DNA from: Plesiocystis pacifica SIR-1
GTDB lineage: Bacteria; Myxococcota_A; Polyangia; Nannocystales; Nannocystaceae
Length of the DNA: 64,000 nt
Assembly (NCBI RefSeq): GCF_000170895.1
Contig: NZ_ABCS01000023.1
Coordinates: 1 to 64,000 of the forward strand
Reading direction: 5' to 3'
Shown: piece after piece, positions 31,292-39,233 of the stretch
How the letters are laid out: each line of letters begins with the position of its first letter
Numbering within the stretch: the stretch's first letter is position 1
Translations under genes and position numbers: made by a program
The notes under the pieces: generated by a model
Database searches by the model: none
What the model saw: the letters and a program-made list of their open reading frames with translations, nothing else
What the model was told of the DNA's origin: nothing

Positions 31292-31326
31292 GGGCAGGGG
31301 GGCAGCTTGCCCCACCTACCCTGCCC
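31292..31326 (+). terminator. Hairpin after thrS
   Basis: GGGCAGGG (31292-31299) pairs with CCCTGCCC (31319-31326), with an inner GGGCA/TGCCC stem. There is no T-run, so it may be a processing or attenuation structure. Confidence 0.35.
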
Positions 31327-31393
31327 GGAGGACCACTCTGGGCGGCTCTGTGGCGGGTTTGGCCCAGCCGCGCGCCCGATAGCGCGCAGCTAG

Positions 31394-31435
31394 CGGGCTT
31401 TGGTGGGCTTTGCCGGGCCTTGCCGGGCCTTGGCG
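31394..31435. repeat. Four imperfect 10-bp tandem repeats between thrS and infC
   Basis: Units GGGCTTTGGT, GGGCTTTGCC, GGGCCTTGCC and GGGCCTTGGC follow one another without spacing. They lie in the 333-base thrS-infC spacer (31260-31592), which otherwise holds two hairpins and a possible promoter. Confidence 0.6.
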
Positions 31436-31491
31436 GGGTGGTGCCCCCAACGCCCGCCCAAACTCACTCGCCTGCCCACGCCTGGACGGGC

Positions 31492-31520
31492 TTGACGAAC
31501 GCCCCCGCAGGGGCCAACGT
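31492..31520 (+). promoter_or_regulatory. Possible infC promoter
   Basis: TTGACG (31492-31497), 17-base spacer, CAACGT (31515-31520). If used, the transcript would begin at the foot of the hairpin at 31527. Confidence 0.3.
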
Positions 31521-31526
31521 GCACCC

Positions 31527-31577
31527 GACCCGGCCGGAAACCCAATTCGGGTATTGGCCGGGTCTTCGAGATTTTTT
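31527..31577 (+). terminator. Attenuator-like hairpin and T-run in front of infC
   Basis: GACCCGGCC (31527-31535) pairs with GGCCGGGTC (31556-31564), with a further ACCC/GGGT stem inside, and a T6 run at 31572-31577 follows 7 bases later. The T-run runs straight into CAGGAG, the infC ribosome-binding site. Confidence 0.55.
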
Positions 31578-31592
31578 CAGGAGAACGAAACA

Positions 31593-32330
31593 ATCGGACG
31601 CAAACGTTCAAAGCCCGCACCCCGCAAGAAGGAGACCCACCGAGTTGGTCGGCGCATTCGAGTTCGCGAAGTCCGCGTGATCGATGCCGACGGATCCTCC
31701 TTGGGCATCCTGGCGACCCAGGACGCCATGCGGCGCGCAGACGAGCAGAGCTTGGAGCTGGTCGAGGTCAACCCCAAGGCCTCCCCTCCGGTCTGCAAGA
31801 TCATGGACTATGGCAAATTCAAGTATGAAAATGCCAAGCGCGAGCGGGACGCCAAAAAGAACAAGAAGAGCCAGGAGCTCAAAGAGGTCAAGTTCCGGCC
31901 CAAGACCCACGATCACGACTTCACCTTCAAGGTGAAGCACGCCCGGCGCTTCCTCGAGGACAACAACAAGGTCCGCCTGCTCGTGCAGTTCCGCGGCCGC
32001 GAGGTCGTCCACCCCGAGACCGGTCGTGACGTGCTCAACCGCGTGATCAAGGAGGTCATGGACCTCGCCACGGTCATCCAGGTGCCGTCGATGGAGGGCA
32101 ACCGGATGAGCATGATCCTCGCGCCCAAGGCTCGCCGGGACGTGAACGCCAAGCCAGCACCGGTCATCGAGCGCGCCCCAGCTCCGGAGCGATCGACTCG
32201 GCGGACCCGGGCTGCGGGCGAGAGCAAGCCCACGGGCCCTCGCCCGACGAGCGACGACACCGGCGCTCCCGAGCCGGCCGCGGACCAAGACGAGGCTGCG
32301 GAGCCCTCCGCGGAGACCGCGCCCGTCTGA
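31593..32330 (+). CDS. infC: Translation initiation factor IF-3, AUC start, Dsg-like
   Basis: 245 residues if started at ATC 31593, 9 bases after CAGGAG (31578-31583). No ATG, GTG or TTG in frame lies at a suitable place: the first ATG (31729) would remove the N-domain. IF-3 genes characteristically use rare start codons, and the Myxococcus xanthus IF-3 gene dsg is reported to start with AUC, so this is the favoured start. IF3-N ([26 protein letters not shown]) is followed by IF3-C ([23 protein letters not shown]). A Pro/Ala/Glu-rich extension of about 60 residues ends the protein, also a Dsg trait. IF-3 binds the 30S subunit and checks start codons; rare starts allow autoregulation. Confidence 0.93.
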   Translation: MGRKRSKPAPRKKETHRVGRRIRVREVRVIDADGSSLGILATQDAMRRADEQSLELVEVNPKASPPVCKIMDYGKFKYENAKRERDAKKNKKSQELKEVKFRPKTHDHDFTFKVKHARRFLEDNNKVRLLVQFRGREVVHPETGRDVLNRVIKEVMDLATVIQVPSMEGNRMSMILAPKARRDVNAKPAPVIERAPAPERSTRRTRAAGESKPTGPRPTSDDTGAPEPAADQDEAAEPSAETAPV

Positions 32331-32375
32331 GCGGGGCCTGAGGGCTCTGCCGCTTCTACCCCCTCAAAGGCCCCT

Positions 32376-32417
32376 CGAAGGCCCCAGCTGGTCCCACAGA
32401 CTGGTTCGGGGCCTTCG
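32376..32417 (+). promoter_or_regulatory. Hairpin in the infC-rpmI spacer, candidate L20 leader element
   Basis: CGAAGGCCCC (32376-32385) pairs perfectly with GGGGCCTTCG (32408-32417) around a 22-base loop. In many bacteria ribosomal protein L20 represses its own operon by binding an RNA structure ahead of rpmI, so this is the natural place for one. The match to a known L20 leader is not shown. Confidence 0.35.
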
Positions 32418-32484
32418 TCTTGGGGACGGCGCGAACGCCGGAGAGGGACCAAACTTGGCCCCCAAAGCAAAGCCGCCCGTCCCC

Positions 32485-32513
32485 TTGCCCAGCGCCACGC
32501 TTCGGTGTAGACA
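32485..32513 (+). promoter_or_regulatory. Putative rpmI promoter
   Basis: TTGCCC (32485-32490), 17-base spacer, TAGACA (32508-32513), 52 bases before the rpmI ATG. Confidence 0.4.
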
Positions 32514-32565
32514 ACCGACCCCCTGCACGCCTTCGAGCTCCGAGGGCAACCTCAGAGGACAAGCC

Positions 32566-32769
32566 ATGCCCAAGATGAAGTCCCACAGCGGTTCCAAGAA
32601 GCGTTTTCGCTTCACCGCTTCCGGTAAGGTCAAGCGGAAGCACTCGCACAAGAACCACATCCTGACCAAGAAGGGCCCGACCCGCATTCGCCGGCTTCGC
32701 GGCATGACGGTCGCGTCCGAGCCCGATCAAAAGCGCATCAAAGAGATGCTGCCCTACGGAGCGAAGTGA
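32566..32769 (+). CDS. rpmI: 50S ribosomal protein L35
   Basis: 67 residues from ATG 32566, preceded by [21 protein letters not shown] at the N-terminus and [14 protein letters not shown] are the L35 signature, and the length is normal. It binds the large ribosomal subunit. The gene lies 3 bases before rplT and in the universally conserved infC-rpmI-rplT order. The TAG-less spacer and AG-rich leader suggest good translation. Upstream an in-frame opening reaches 32455, but the conserved MPKMK start makes 32566 certain. Confidence 0.98.
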   Translation: MPKMKSHSGSKKRFRFTASGKVKRKHSHKNHILTKKGPTRIRRLRGMTVASEPDQKRIKEMLPYGAK

Positions 32770-32772
32770 GCC

Positions 32773-33126
32773 ATGCCCCGCGCCAAACGAGGATTTAAAG
32801 CCCGCCGTCGCCGCAACCGCATCCGCAAGTCCGCGAGCGGTTTCCGCGAGGGTCGCCGCACCATGTACCGCCGCTCGGTCGAGGCCGTCCACCACGCGTG
32901 GATGCACGCCTACACCGGCCGCAAGCAGAAGAAGCGGACCATGCGTCGTCTGTGGATCGTCCGCATCAACGCGGGCGCCCGCCAAAACGGCCTCACCTAC
33001 AGCCGCATGATGGCTGGCTGCAAGAAGGCCAACATCGAGCTCGACCGCAAGGTCCTCGCCGACCTGGCGATCGTCGATCCCGCCGGCTTTGCCAAGGTCG
33101 TCGACCTGGCCCGCGCTGCGCTCTGA
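32773..33126 (+). CDS. rplT: 50S ribosomal protein L20
   Basis: 117 residues, normal length. It begins MPRAKRGFKARRRRNR, with the highly basic N-terminal extension that inserts into 23S rRNA, and the globular part contains AYTGRKQKKRTMRRLWI and INAGARQNG, L20 signatures. Needed for early 50S assembly, and in many bacteria the autogenous repressor of infC-rpmI-rplT. Three bases separate it from rpmI. A terminator-like hairpin follows at 33149. Confidence 0.98.
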   Translation: MPRAKRGFKARRRRNRIRKSASGFREGRRTMYRRSVEAVHHAWMHAYTGRKQKKRTMRRLWIVRINAGARQNGLTYSRMMAGCKKANIELDRKVLADLAIVDPAGFAKVVDLARAAL

Positions 33127-33148
33127 ACCCCAACTCGACGTGCAGGAA

Positions 33149-33176
33149 GACCCGGGCCCTACGGCTCGGGTCTTTT
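33149..33176 (+). terminator. Terminator or attenuator between rplT and pheS
   Basis: A 10-bp stem with one G-U pair (33149-33158 with 33163-33172) around CTAC is followed by TTTT and a further T-rich stretch. It probably ends part of the rplT transcript. A -10-like TAGTCT at 33207-33212 could restart transcription for pheS. No Phe-rich leader frame was found here. Confidence 0.6.
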
Positions 33177-33260
33177 GCGTTGGTTTTGGTCGGCCAGCTG
33201 GGCTGATAGTCTCCGCCCGCCGACGTACCCGATCTCTTCCTCGAACCACCGAGATTCACC

Positions 33261-34361
33261 ATGGCGAACGACAGCACCCCCAACACCGAAGACCTGCTGC
33301 GCGAGCAACAGCAGGCCTTTGAGGCCGCGCTGCCCGAGGTCGAAGACGACGAGGGCCTCTACGCGCTGCAGGTCCGCTTCCTGGGCAAAAAGGGCTCCAT
33401 CACCAAGCTGCGCAAGCTGATGGGCAAGGTCCCCCCGGACCAGCGCCGGGCCCTCGGCCAGGCCTTCAACGCGGTCAAGCAGACCGTCGAGGGCGGGATC
33501 GAGGCGCGCAAGCTCGAGCTCGTCGAGCTGGCCCGGGCGCGAGAGCTCGCCCGCCGGGTCGACCTGAGCTTCCAGCCTCAGCGGCGCCGCGCGGGCTCGG
33601 GCCACCCCGTGCTCAGCACCCGTCGGCAGCTCGAGCAGGTGTTCCGGCGTCTGGGCTTCGACGTCCTCGACGGCCCGCACGTGGAGGTCGAGGACTACAA
33701 CTTCGATCGCCTCAACTTCGAGCCCGACCACCCCGCGCGGGACATGCAGGACACCTTCTTCATCACCCCGCCCGAGGGCGTGGAGGCAGGCGAGGGGGAC
33801 TCCTCGCCCTCGTTCGTGCTGCGCACCCACACCTCGCCGGTGCAGGTGCGGACGATGTTGAGCCACCCGCCGCCGATCAAGATCGTCGCCCCGGGCACGG
33901 TGTTCCGCAACGACGACGACCCGACCCACTCGCCGATGTTCAACCAGATCGAGGGGCTCTACGTCGACCGCGGGGTGACCATGGCCGACCTCAAGGCGAC
34001 GCTCTACGCCTTCGTCGGGGCCTTCTTCGGCGAGGGCCTCGAGGTCCGCTTCCGGCCCAGCTTCTTCCCCTTCGTCGAGCCCGGGGCCGAGTTCGACATG
34101 CAGTGTCCCTTCTGCCGCGACGAGCACACCGGTGAGAACGCGGGCTGCGGCCTGTGCAAGCAGACCGGGTGGATCGAGATCGGCGGGTCCGGGATGGTCC
34201 ACCCCGCGGTGTTCGAGGCTTGCGGCATCGACTCGAGCGTCTACACCGGCTGGGCCTTCGGCTTCGGCATCGAGCGCATGGCCATGCTTCGCTACGCCGT
34301 CCCCAACCTCAAGCACTTCTTCGAAGGCGACCAGCGCGTCCTGGAGCAGTTCCCATGCTGA
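33261..34361 (+). CDS. pheS: Phenylalanine-tRNA ligase alpha subunit
   Basis: 366 residues. An N-terminal coiled coil (to about 100) is followed by the class II core: HPVLSTRRQLEQVFRRLGF, LRTHTSPVQVRTM, GTVFRNDDD..SPMFNQIEG and GFGIERMAML. A Cys4 zinc-like insertion CPFC...GCGLC (about residues 278-295) precedes TGWIEIGGSGMVHP, as in many bacterial PheS. The alpha subunit carries the aminoacylation site of the alpha2beta2 enzyme. Its stop overlaps the pheT start by 7 bases. Confidence 0.97.
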   Translation: MANDSTPNTEDLLREQQQAFEAALPEVEDDEGLYALQVRFLGKKGSITKLRKLMGKVPPDQRRALGQAFNAVKQTVEGGIEARKLELVELARARELARRVDLSFQPQRRRAGSGHPVLSTRRQLEQVFRRLGFDVLDGPHVEVEDYNFDRLNFEPDHPARDMQDTFFITPPEGVEAGEGDSSPSFVLRTHTSPVQVRTMLSHPPPIKIVAPGTVFRNDDDPTHSPMFNQIEGLYVDRGVTMADLKATLYAFVGAFFGEGLEVRFRPSFFPFVEPGAEFDMQCPFCRDEHTGENAGCGLCKQTGWIEIGGSGMVHPAVFEACGIDSSVYTGWAFGFGIERMAMLRYAVPNLKHFFEGDQRVLEQFPC

Positions 34362-36910
34362 TCTCGTGCAACTGGCTCAATGAACTCCTGGCCGGCGCGC
34401 CGATCGTCGTCGGTCCGAACGCGGGCGAGCTCGCGGACGGCAAGGTCTCCGCCGAGGCCATCGCCGACACCCTCACCAGCCTCGGCCTCGAGGTCGAGGG
34501 CGTGACCCACTACAGCCTCGACGGGGTCATCGTCGGCGAGCTGCGCTCGGTCGAGAAGCACCCCAACGCCGACAAGCTCAACCTCGTCCAGCTCTTCGAC
34601 GGCAGCGAGCTCATCCAGGTGGTGTGCGGCGCCAGCAACCTGCCCGAGCCCGGCGGCAAGGTGGCCTTCGCCCCCGTGGGCACGGTGCTGCCCGGCGACT
34701 TCAGCATCGGCGCGCGCAAGGTCCGGGGCGTCGAGTCCTTCGGGATGATCTGCTCCGAGGTCGAGATGGACATCGGCGCGGACGGGGAGGGGATCTTGGT
34801 GTTGCCCGAGGATTGGCCGGCCGGCGCCAAGCTGAGCGACCAGATCCCGGGGATCGTCGACACGGTCATCGAGATCGCCGTCACGCCCAACCGCCCCGAC
34901 GCCCTCGGGCACATGGGCGTGGCCATCGACCTGGCCGTGGCCCTCGACAGCTCCACGCAGACGCCGGCGCACTGGAAGGGCGGCGAGCTGCCCGTGGACG
35001 CGGGCCTGGTCGAGCTGCCCGCAGGCGACCGCTGCGGTCGTTACCTCGGCTACGCCCTCGAGGGCGCGTCCGTGGGGACCTCGCCGGACTGGCTCCGCGT
35101 TCGCCTGCACCGGGTGGGCCTGCGCGCCATCAACGACGCCGTCGACATCACCAACTTGGTGCTCATGGAGACCGGCCAGCCCATGCACGCCTTCGACCGG
35201 GCCAAGCTCGCCGAGGGCCGCGTGGTGATCCGCCAGGCCGCGGCGGGCGAGCCCATGACGACCCTCGACGAGACGGCCATCGAGCTCGTCGAGGACGACC
35301 TGGTCATCGCCGACGCCTCGGCGCCCCAGGCCCTCGCGGGGGTCATGGGCGGGGCCCAGTCCATGGTCGACTCGGGCACGAGCACGCTGCTCCTCGAGAT
35401 CGCCTACTTCGAGCCCAAGGGCATCCGGCGCAGCGCCAAGCGCCACGGCTTCCACACGGACTCGAGCCACCGCTTCGAGCGGGGCGTCGACGACGACGGC
35501 AAGCTCGAGCTCGCCGCCCGCCGGGCCGTGCACCTGTTCAGCGAGCTGTGCGGGGCGAAGGCCGTCGCCTGGGCCGAGGCCACGGGGGAGCGCCCCCAGC
35601 CGCCGGTCATCGAGCTGCGCGCGAGCCAGGTCGAGGCGCTGCTGGGCCTGGAGATCGCCGCCGAGGAGACCGCCCGCATCCTCGAGGGCCTGGGCGTCCA
35701 CCTCGAGGCTGTCGAAGGCGCGAGCGAACCGAGCTGGCGGTGCACGCCGCCGAGCTTCCGCCCGGACCTGACCCGCTCCGTCGACCTCATCGAGGAGGTC
35801 ATGCGCCACCACGGCCTCGAGCGCATCGTCGCCAAGCACAACCCGGTCCGCGAGCTGCCCACGCCCATCCCCGAGGATCCCCAGCGGACCCTGGCCGAGG
35901 GCCTGGCGGCGGCGCTGCGCGGGGAGGGCCTGCACGAGCAGCTGTCCATGGCTTTTTGCAGCGAGCAGGCCCTCGAGCCCTTCACGGCCGAGGTGCCCAA
36001 GGCGCGCATGGTTCGGCTGACCAACCCGCTGCGCAGCCAGCTCGCGGTCATGCGGACCCACATGCTCCCGGGCCTGCTCGACGCGGCCACGGTCAACCGG
36101 GCTCGCCACGATCGTCCCGTGGGCTTTTGCGAGCTGGGCCGGGTCTACGCCTGGCCCGAGGCCGCGGTCGAGGCTGGCGAAGGCCCGACCGCCGAGGTCG
36201 ACGCCCGCTTGCCGCGAGAGTCGACGCGCCTGGCCGTGCTCCGCGGCCAGCAGGTCGAGGGTCCCCGCGAGGGCGGCCTGGCCCGGCAGGTGCTCGGTGA
36301 CCTGCTGTTCGCGCTCGAGGCTCAGGGCATCTGGGCCGAGCCGCGGGTGAGCGGGGAGGGCGTGTCCTGGCTCCATCCGGGTGTTCAGGCTGGTCTGTGG
36401 GTCGAGGACCGCCAGGTCGGCGTGGCCGGAGAGCTGCACCCCGACCTGCGCGCAGGCCGGAGCCTGGGTGAGGCGAGCGAGTTCGAGCTGGCCTACGGCG
36501 AGCTGTGGCTCGAGGCCCTCGCGGACGTCGAGGTCGCCTACGCCGACGCGCCGCGCTTTCCGTCCTCGGCCCGGGATCTGTCCTTGGATCTCAGCGATGC
36601 GATCTCGGCGTGCGACGCGATCTCCGCGATCCGCACGGCCTACCTCGCTCGGGACGCGGGGGAGGGCGACGATCCCGTTCGCCTCGCCTCGGCCGCCGAC
36701 GCCAGCGGCTTGCGCGGCGGGCTCGAAGCGCGGGAGGACTACCGCGGCGCTGGGGTCGAGGACGGGCGACACGCGCTCTTGCTGCGCCTGCATTACCGCG
36801 CCCAGGGCCGCAGCGTGACCGACGCAGAGGTCCAAGCTCTTCACGATGCCGTGGTCGAGTCTGCCTGCGCCGCGCTCCGCGAGCGGGATCCTGGGCTTCG
36901 CGTGCGCTGA
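34355..36910 (+). CDS. pheT: Phenylalanine-tRNA ligase beta subunit
   Basis: 851 residues from ATG 34355, overlapping the pheS stop by 7 bases, so translation is coupled. The order of modules is normal: tRNA-binding OB-fold (EKHPNADKLNLVQLFDG), B3/B4 editing domain (ITNLVLMETGQPMHAFD, GVMGGAQS), B5 with PSFRPDLTRSVDLIEEV, the catalytic-like core and a C-terminal anticodon-binding FDX-ACB domain (RFPSSARDLSLDLSD). Wrongly charged Tyr-tRNA-Phe is edited by B3/B4. Length is slightly above the E. coli protein (about 795). Confidence 0.97.
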   Translation: MLISCNWLNELLAGAPIVVGPNAGELADGKVSAEAIADTLTSLGLEVEGVTHYSLDGVIVGELRSVEKHPNADKLNLVQLFDGSELIQVVCGASNLPEPGGKVAFAPVGTVLPGDFSIGARKVRGVESFGMICSEVEMDIGADGEGILVLPEDWPAGAKLSDQIPGIVDTVIEIAVTPNRPDALGHMGVAIDLAVALDSSTQTPAHWKGGELPVDAGLVELPAGDRCGRYLGYALEGASVGTSPDWLRVRLHRVGLRAINDAVDITNLVLMETGQPMHAFDRAKLAEGRVVIRQAAAGEPMTTLDETAIELVEDDLVIADASAPQALAGVMGGAQSMVDSGTSTLLLEIAYFEPKGIRRSAKRHGFHTDSSHRFERGVDDDGKLELAARRAVHLFSELCGAKAVAWAEATGERPQPPVIELRASQVEALLGLEIAAEETARILEGLGVHLEAVEGASEPSWRCTPPSFRPDLTRSVDLIEEVMRHHGLERIVAKHNPVRELPTPIPEDPQRTLAEGLAAALRGEGLHEQLSMAFCSEQALEPFTAEVPKARMVRLTNPLRSQLAVMRTHMLPGLLDAATVNRARHDRPVGFCELGRVYAWPEAAVEAGEGPTAEVDARLPRESTRLAVLRGQQVEGPREGGLARQVLGDLLFALEAQGIWAEPRVSGEGVSWLHPGVQAGLWVEDRQVGVAGELHPDLRAGRSLGEASEFELAYGELWLEALADVEVAYADAPRFPSSARDLSLDLSDAISACDAISAIRTAYLARDAGEGDDPVRLASAADASGLRGGLEAREDYRGAGVEDGRHALLLRLHYRAQGRSVTDAEVQALHDAVVESACAALRERDPGLRVR

Positions 36911-36935
36911 TCTCGCGCGAGATCACCTTCGCTTT

Positions 36936-36970
36936 GTCGAGGCCTGGGGGCGCCGCTCCCCGGCCTCGAC
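36936..36970 (+). terminator. Hairpin between pheT and ihfA
   Basis: GTCGAGGCC (36936-36944) pairs with GGCCTCGAC (36962-36970), with an inner GGGG/CCCC stem. A T6 run occurs only about 24 bases later (36992-36998), so it is a weak terminator or an attenuator. Confidence 0.4.
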
Positions 36971-37061
36971 CATCACTCGCATGGAGATCTAATTTTTTCA
37001 ACGATCACAAAGGCTTGCACGCGAGCTCGAAGCGCGCGAGGATCGGCGCTGGAGGAACGGG

Positions 37062-37346
37062 ATGACCAAGGCTGACATCGTCGACAAGGTCTGTGATCGC
37101 GTCGGTGGCTTCTCCAAGAAGGAGGCCGCCGACCTGGTCGACCAGGTGTTCGACACCATGAAGCAGGTCCTGGAGACCGGGGAGAAGATCAAGATCTCCG
37201 GCTTCGGCAACTTCGTGGTGCGGGACAAGAAGCCCCGGCCCGGGCGCAACCCGCAGACCGGCGACGAGATCACGATCGAGGCGCGGCGAGTGCTCACCTT
37301 CAAGCCCAGCAACGTCCTCAAGGTCGCGCTGAATTCGGGCGAGTGA
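37062..37346 (+). CDS. ihfA: Integration host factor alpha subunit
   Basis: 94 residues, HU/IHF family. MTKADIVDKVCDRVG at the N-terminus, the conserved GFGNFVVRDKKPRPGRNPQTG arm with the Pro that intercalates into DNA, and RRVLTFKPSNVLK near the end are diagnostic, and the position after pheT matches the gamma- and deltaproteobacterial ihfA location. As a heterodimer with IhfB it bends DNA sharply. GGAGGAA lies about 8 bases before the ATG. The next gene, of MerR type, starts 75 bases later. Confidence 0.95.
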   Translation: MTKADIVDKVCDRVGGFSKKEAADLVDQVFDTMKQVLETGEKIKISGFGNFVVRDKKPRPGRNPQTGDEITIEARRVLTFKPSNVLKVALNSGE

Positions 37347-37421
37347 TTCCGAGCATCGGGCGATTGACCCCGGATTCTCTCAGGGGAGGCCCGTTCCAGG
37401 CGCCACCGACGAGACACGAGA

Positions 37422-38078
37422 TTGACGAGCGATAGCGACAAAAAGCGCGCGGCTGGGTCCAAAAAGACCTCGAAGAAGAAGGCCGCGAACAAAAAGGCCG
37501 CGGCCAAAAAGGGCAAGCGGTCGACCAAGAAGACGTCGAGCCGACGGCGGGGCGCGAGCGCCGACAGCCTCGAGCTCGGGACGGACAAGCTCTACTTCAA
37601 GATCGGCGAGGTCTCGGACATCGTCGGCGTGGCTGCCCACGTGCTGCGCTACTGGGAGACAGAGTTTCCAATCATCAAGCCGCAAAAGTCCCGGTCTCAG
37701 CAGCGGGTCTACCGGCGCAAGGACGTCGAGAACCTGCTGCGCATCAAGCACTTGCTCTACGAGCGCAAGTTCACCATCGCGGGGGCCAAGCAGGAGCTGC
37801 GCGGAGGTGCAGGCAAGGTGCAGCCGGCGACGGTCAGCGGGGTCTACAAGGCGCGGCAATCCCTCGCTCGGGTCCGCGAGCACCTCGATCTGCTCGCGGC
37901 GGCGGTCCGCTCGGATCCCGGCCCGGGCCACCTCGCGGCCGATCCCTCGGCCTTCGTGCGCGAGGCAGGTGGTGCCGCGGGGGTCCGGGCGCAGCGAGAG
38001 GGGCAGGAGTCGCCGGCGCAGAGCCAGCCTAGCCAGCCCTTGCTCGACCGGCCGCCGCGGAGTCCCTACGGCGAGTGA
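37422..38078 (+). CDS. MerR-family transcriptional regulator with Lys/Ala-rich tail at the N-terminus
   Basis: 218 residues from TTG 37422. Residues 1-55 are Lys/Ser/Ala-rich and probably bind DNA non-specifically or are disordered. The MerR helix-turn-helix follows (about 58-125): [26 protein letters not shown] and [25 protein letters not shown]. The effector region is short and has no metal-binding cysteines. It occupies the position of the MerR-like gene that follows ihfA in the pheST-ihfA cluster of many deltaproteobacteria; the target is unknown. The start is uncertain because no ATG is available upstream of the helix. Confidence 0.85.
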   Translation: MTSDSDKKRAAGSKKTSKKKAANKKAAAKKGKRSTKKTSSRRRGASADSLELGTDKLYFKIGEVSDIVGVAAHVLRYWETEFPIIKPQKSRSQQRVYRRKDVENLLRIKHLLYERKFTIAGAKQELRGGAGKVQPATVSGVYKARQSLARVREHLDLLAAAVRSDPGPGHLAADPSAFVREAGGAAGVRAQREGQESPAQSQPSQPLLDRPPRSPYGE

Positions 38079-38179
38079 GGGGCCAGCCGAAGGCCCCGTG
38101 GGAGGTCACTGAGATCCGCTCTCGGCGCCGGTGTGACTTCTTCCTCGTCCAGTTCAGGGCAATTCTCGAGCTTCTGGCC

Positions 38180-38208
38180 TTGCACCCCCGGCCCCGAGTT
38201 GATATCCC
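38180..38208 (+). promoter_or_regulatory. Promoter of tRNA-Pro
   Basis: TTGCAC (38180-38185), 17-base spacer, TATCCC (38203-38208), 11 bases before the tRNA. Confidence 0.55.
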
Positions 38209-38219
38209 CCCGTTCCCGC

Positions 38220-38293
<74 letters not shown>

Positions 38294-38302
38294 CGACGGG
38301 AG

Positions 38303-38334
38303 ACGGTCCTTCTTCGGAAGGACCGTTACTTTTT
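38303..38334 (+). terminator. Rho-independent terminator of tRNA-Pro
   Basis: A perfect 10-bp stem (38303-38312 with 38317-38326) closed by the stable UUCG tetraloop, followed by TACTTTTT. Confidence 0.9.
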
Positions 38335-38466
38335 AAGCTGCGCACACGGACGCGGCAGAGCGCGCACTCTCCCAGGCGCAAATGCTGCCTGCGCAAAATC
38401 CGGTGAACGCCGGGAAAGTTGCTCCGCCCGAGACCTAGCGCGCACGAAATCGCGGCCAAACCAGCC

Positions 38467-38472
38467 TATAAC
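38467..38472 (+). promoter_or_regulatory. -10-like TATAAC adjoining the surE start
   Basis: TATAAC ends 7 bases before the GTG at 38480, so the transcript may be leaderless. No consensus -35 at the expected distance. Confidence 0.4.
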
Positions 38473-38479
38473 CGCCGTC

Positions 38480-39229
38480 GTGAGCCGCCCTCTAATCCTG
38501 GTCTCGAACGATGACGGTATCCGCGCGCCGGGCCTGCGGGTTCTGGCCGAGCTCGCGGGGGAGTTCGGCGATGTGCTCGTGTGCGCGCCGACCTCCGAGC
38601 GCAGTGGCTTTAGCCACGCCATCACCTTGCGCTCTTCGCTGCGCAGCGAGCCCGCCCCCGAGTTTGGTCGCAACTGGTACGCGGTCTCCGGGACCCCCGT
38701 GGACTGCGTCTACCTGGCGGCCCTGCACCTGTGCGAGCGCCCCCCCGACCTGGTGCTGTCCGGGATCAACCCCGGCTACAACCTCGGCGCCGACGTGTTC
38801 TACTCGGGCACGGTCGGAGCCGCGCGCGAGGGCCTGATCCGCGGGAGCTCGGCGCTGGCCGTGTCCGTCGAGCCCGGCGGCGCGCCCCAGCTGGCCGCGC
38901 CCTTCGTGCGCACGCTGGTGCCCATGCTGCTCGAGCGCTCGGCCACGGGGGAGCGCCACCTGCTCAACCTCAACGTGCCCTGCGAGGCCCACGGGGGCCT
39001 CCGGGTCACGCGCCTGGGTCACCGGCGCTACGAGGACAAGGTCGACGAGCGCCAGGATCCGAGCGGGCGGCCCTACTTTTGGATCGGCGGGCCGCCGGCC
39101 GAGCACGACGCGGGCGCGACCGAGGATCTGGGCGCGGTGGCCGAGGGCTTCGCCGCGATCACGCCCCTGGAGCTGGACATTACCGCCCCCGAGATCGATG
39201 ACTGGGCCCGCGCTCTCAACCCCGAGTGA
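38480..39229 (+). CDS. surE: 5'/3'-nucleotidase SurE
   Basis: 249 residues, GTG start. The SurE signature is complete: ILVSNDDGIRAPGL (metal-binding DD), APTSERSGFSHAIT, GTPVDCVYLA and SGINPGYNLG...YSGTVGAAREG. It removes phosphate from nucleoside 5'- and 3'-monophosphates and helps stress survival in other bacteria. The stop is 5 bases before the apt ATG, so the two purine-salvage-related genes form an operon. The next gene is transcribed convergently. Confidence 0.96.
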   Translation: MSRPLILVSNDDGIRAPGLRVLAELAGEFGDVLVCAPTSERSGFSHAITLRSSLRSEPAPEFGRNWYAVSGTPVDCVYLAALHLCERPPDLVLSGINPGYNLGADVFYSGTVGAAREGLIRGSSALAVSVEPGGAPQLAAPFVRTLVPMLLERSATGERHLLNLNVPCEAHGGLRVTRLGHRRYEDKVDERQDPSGRPYFWIGGPPAEHDAGATEDLGAVAEGFAAITPLELDITAPEIDDWARALNPE

Positions 39230-39233
39230 CCCC

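Noticed and set aside
31410-31592. Upstream in-frame extension of infC
   Set aside because: It overlaps the attenuator hairpin, repeat array and ribosome-binding site and shows no IF-3 similarity.
36911-37061. Rho-independent terminator of pheT with normal T-run
   Set aside because: The T-run is about 24 bases from the stem, so it is recorded only as a hairpin.
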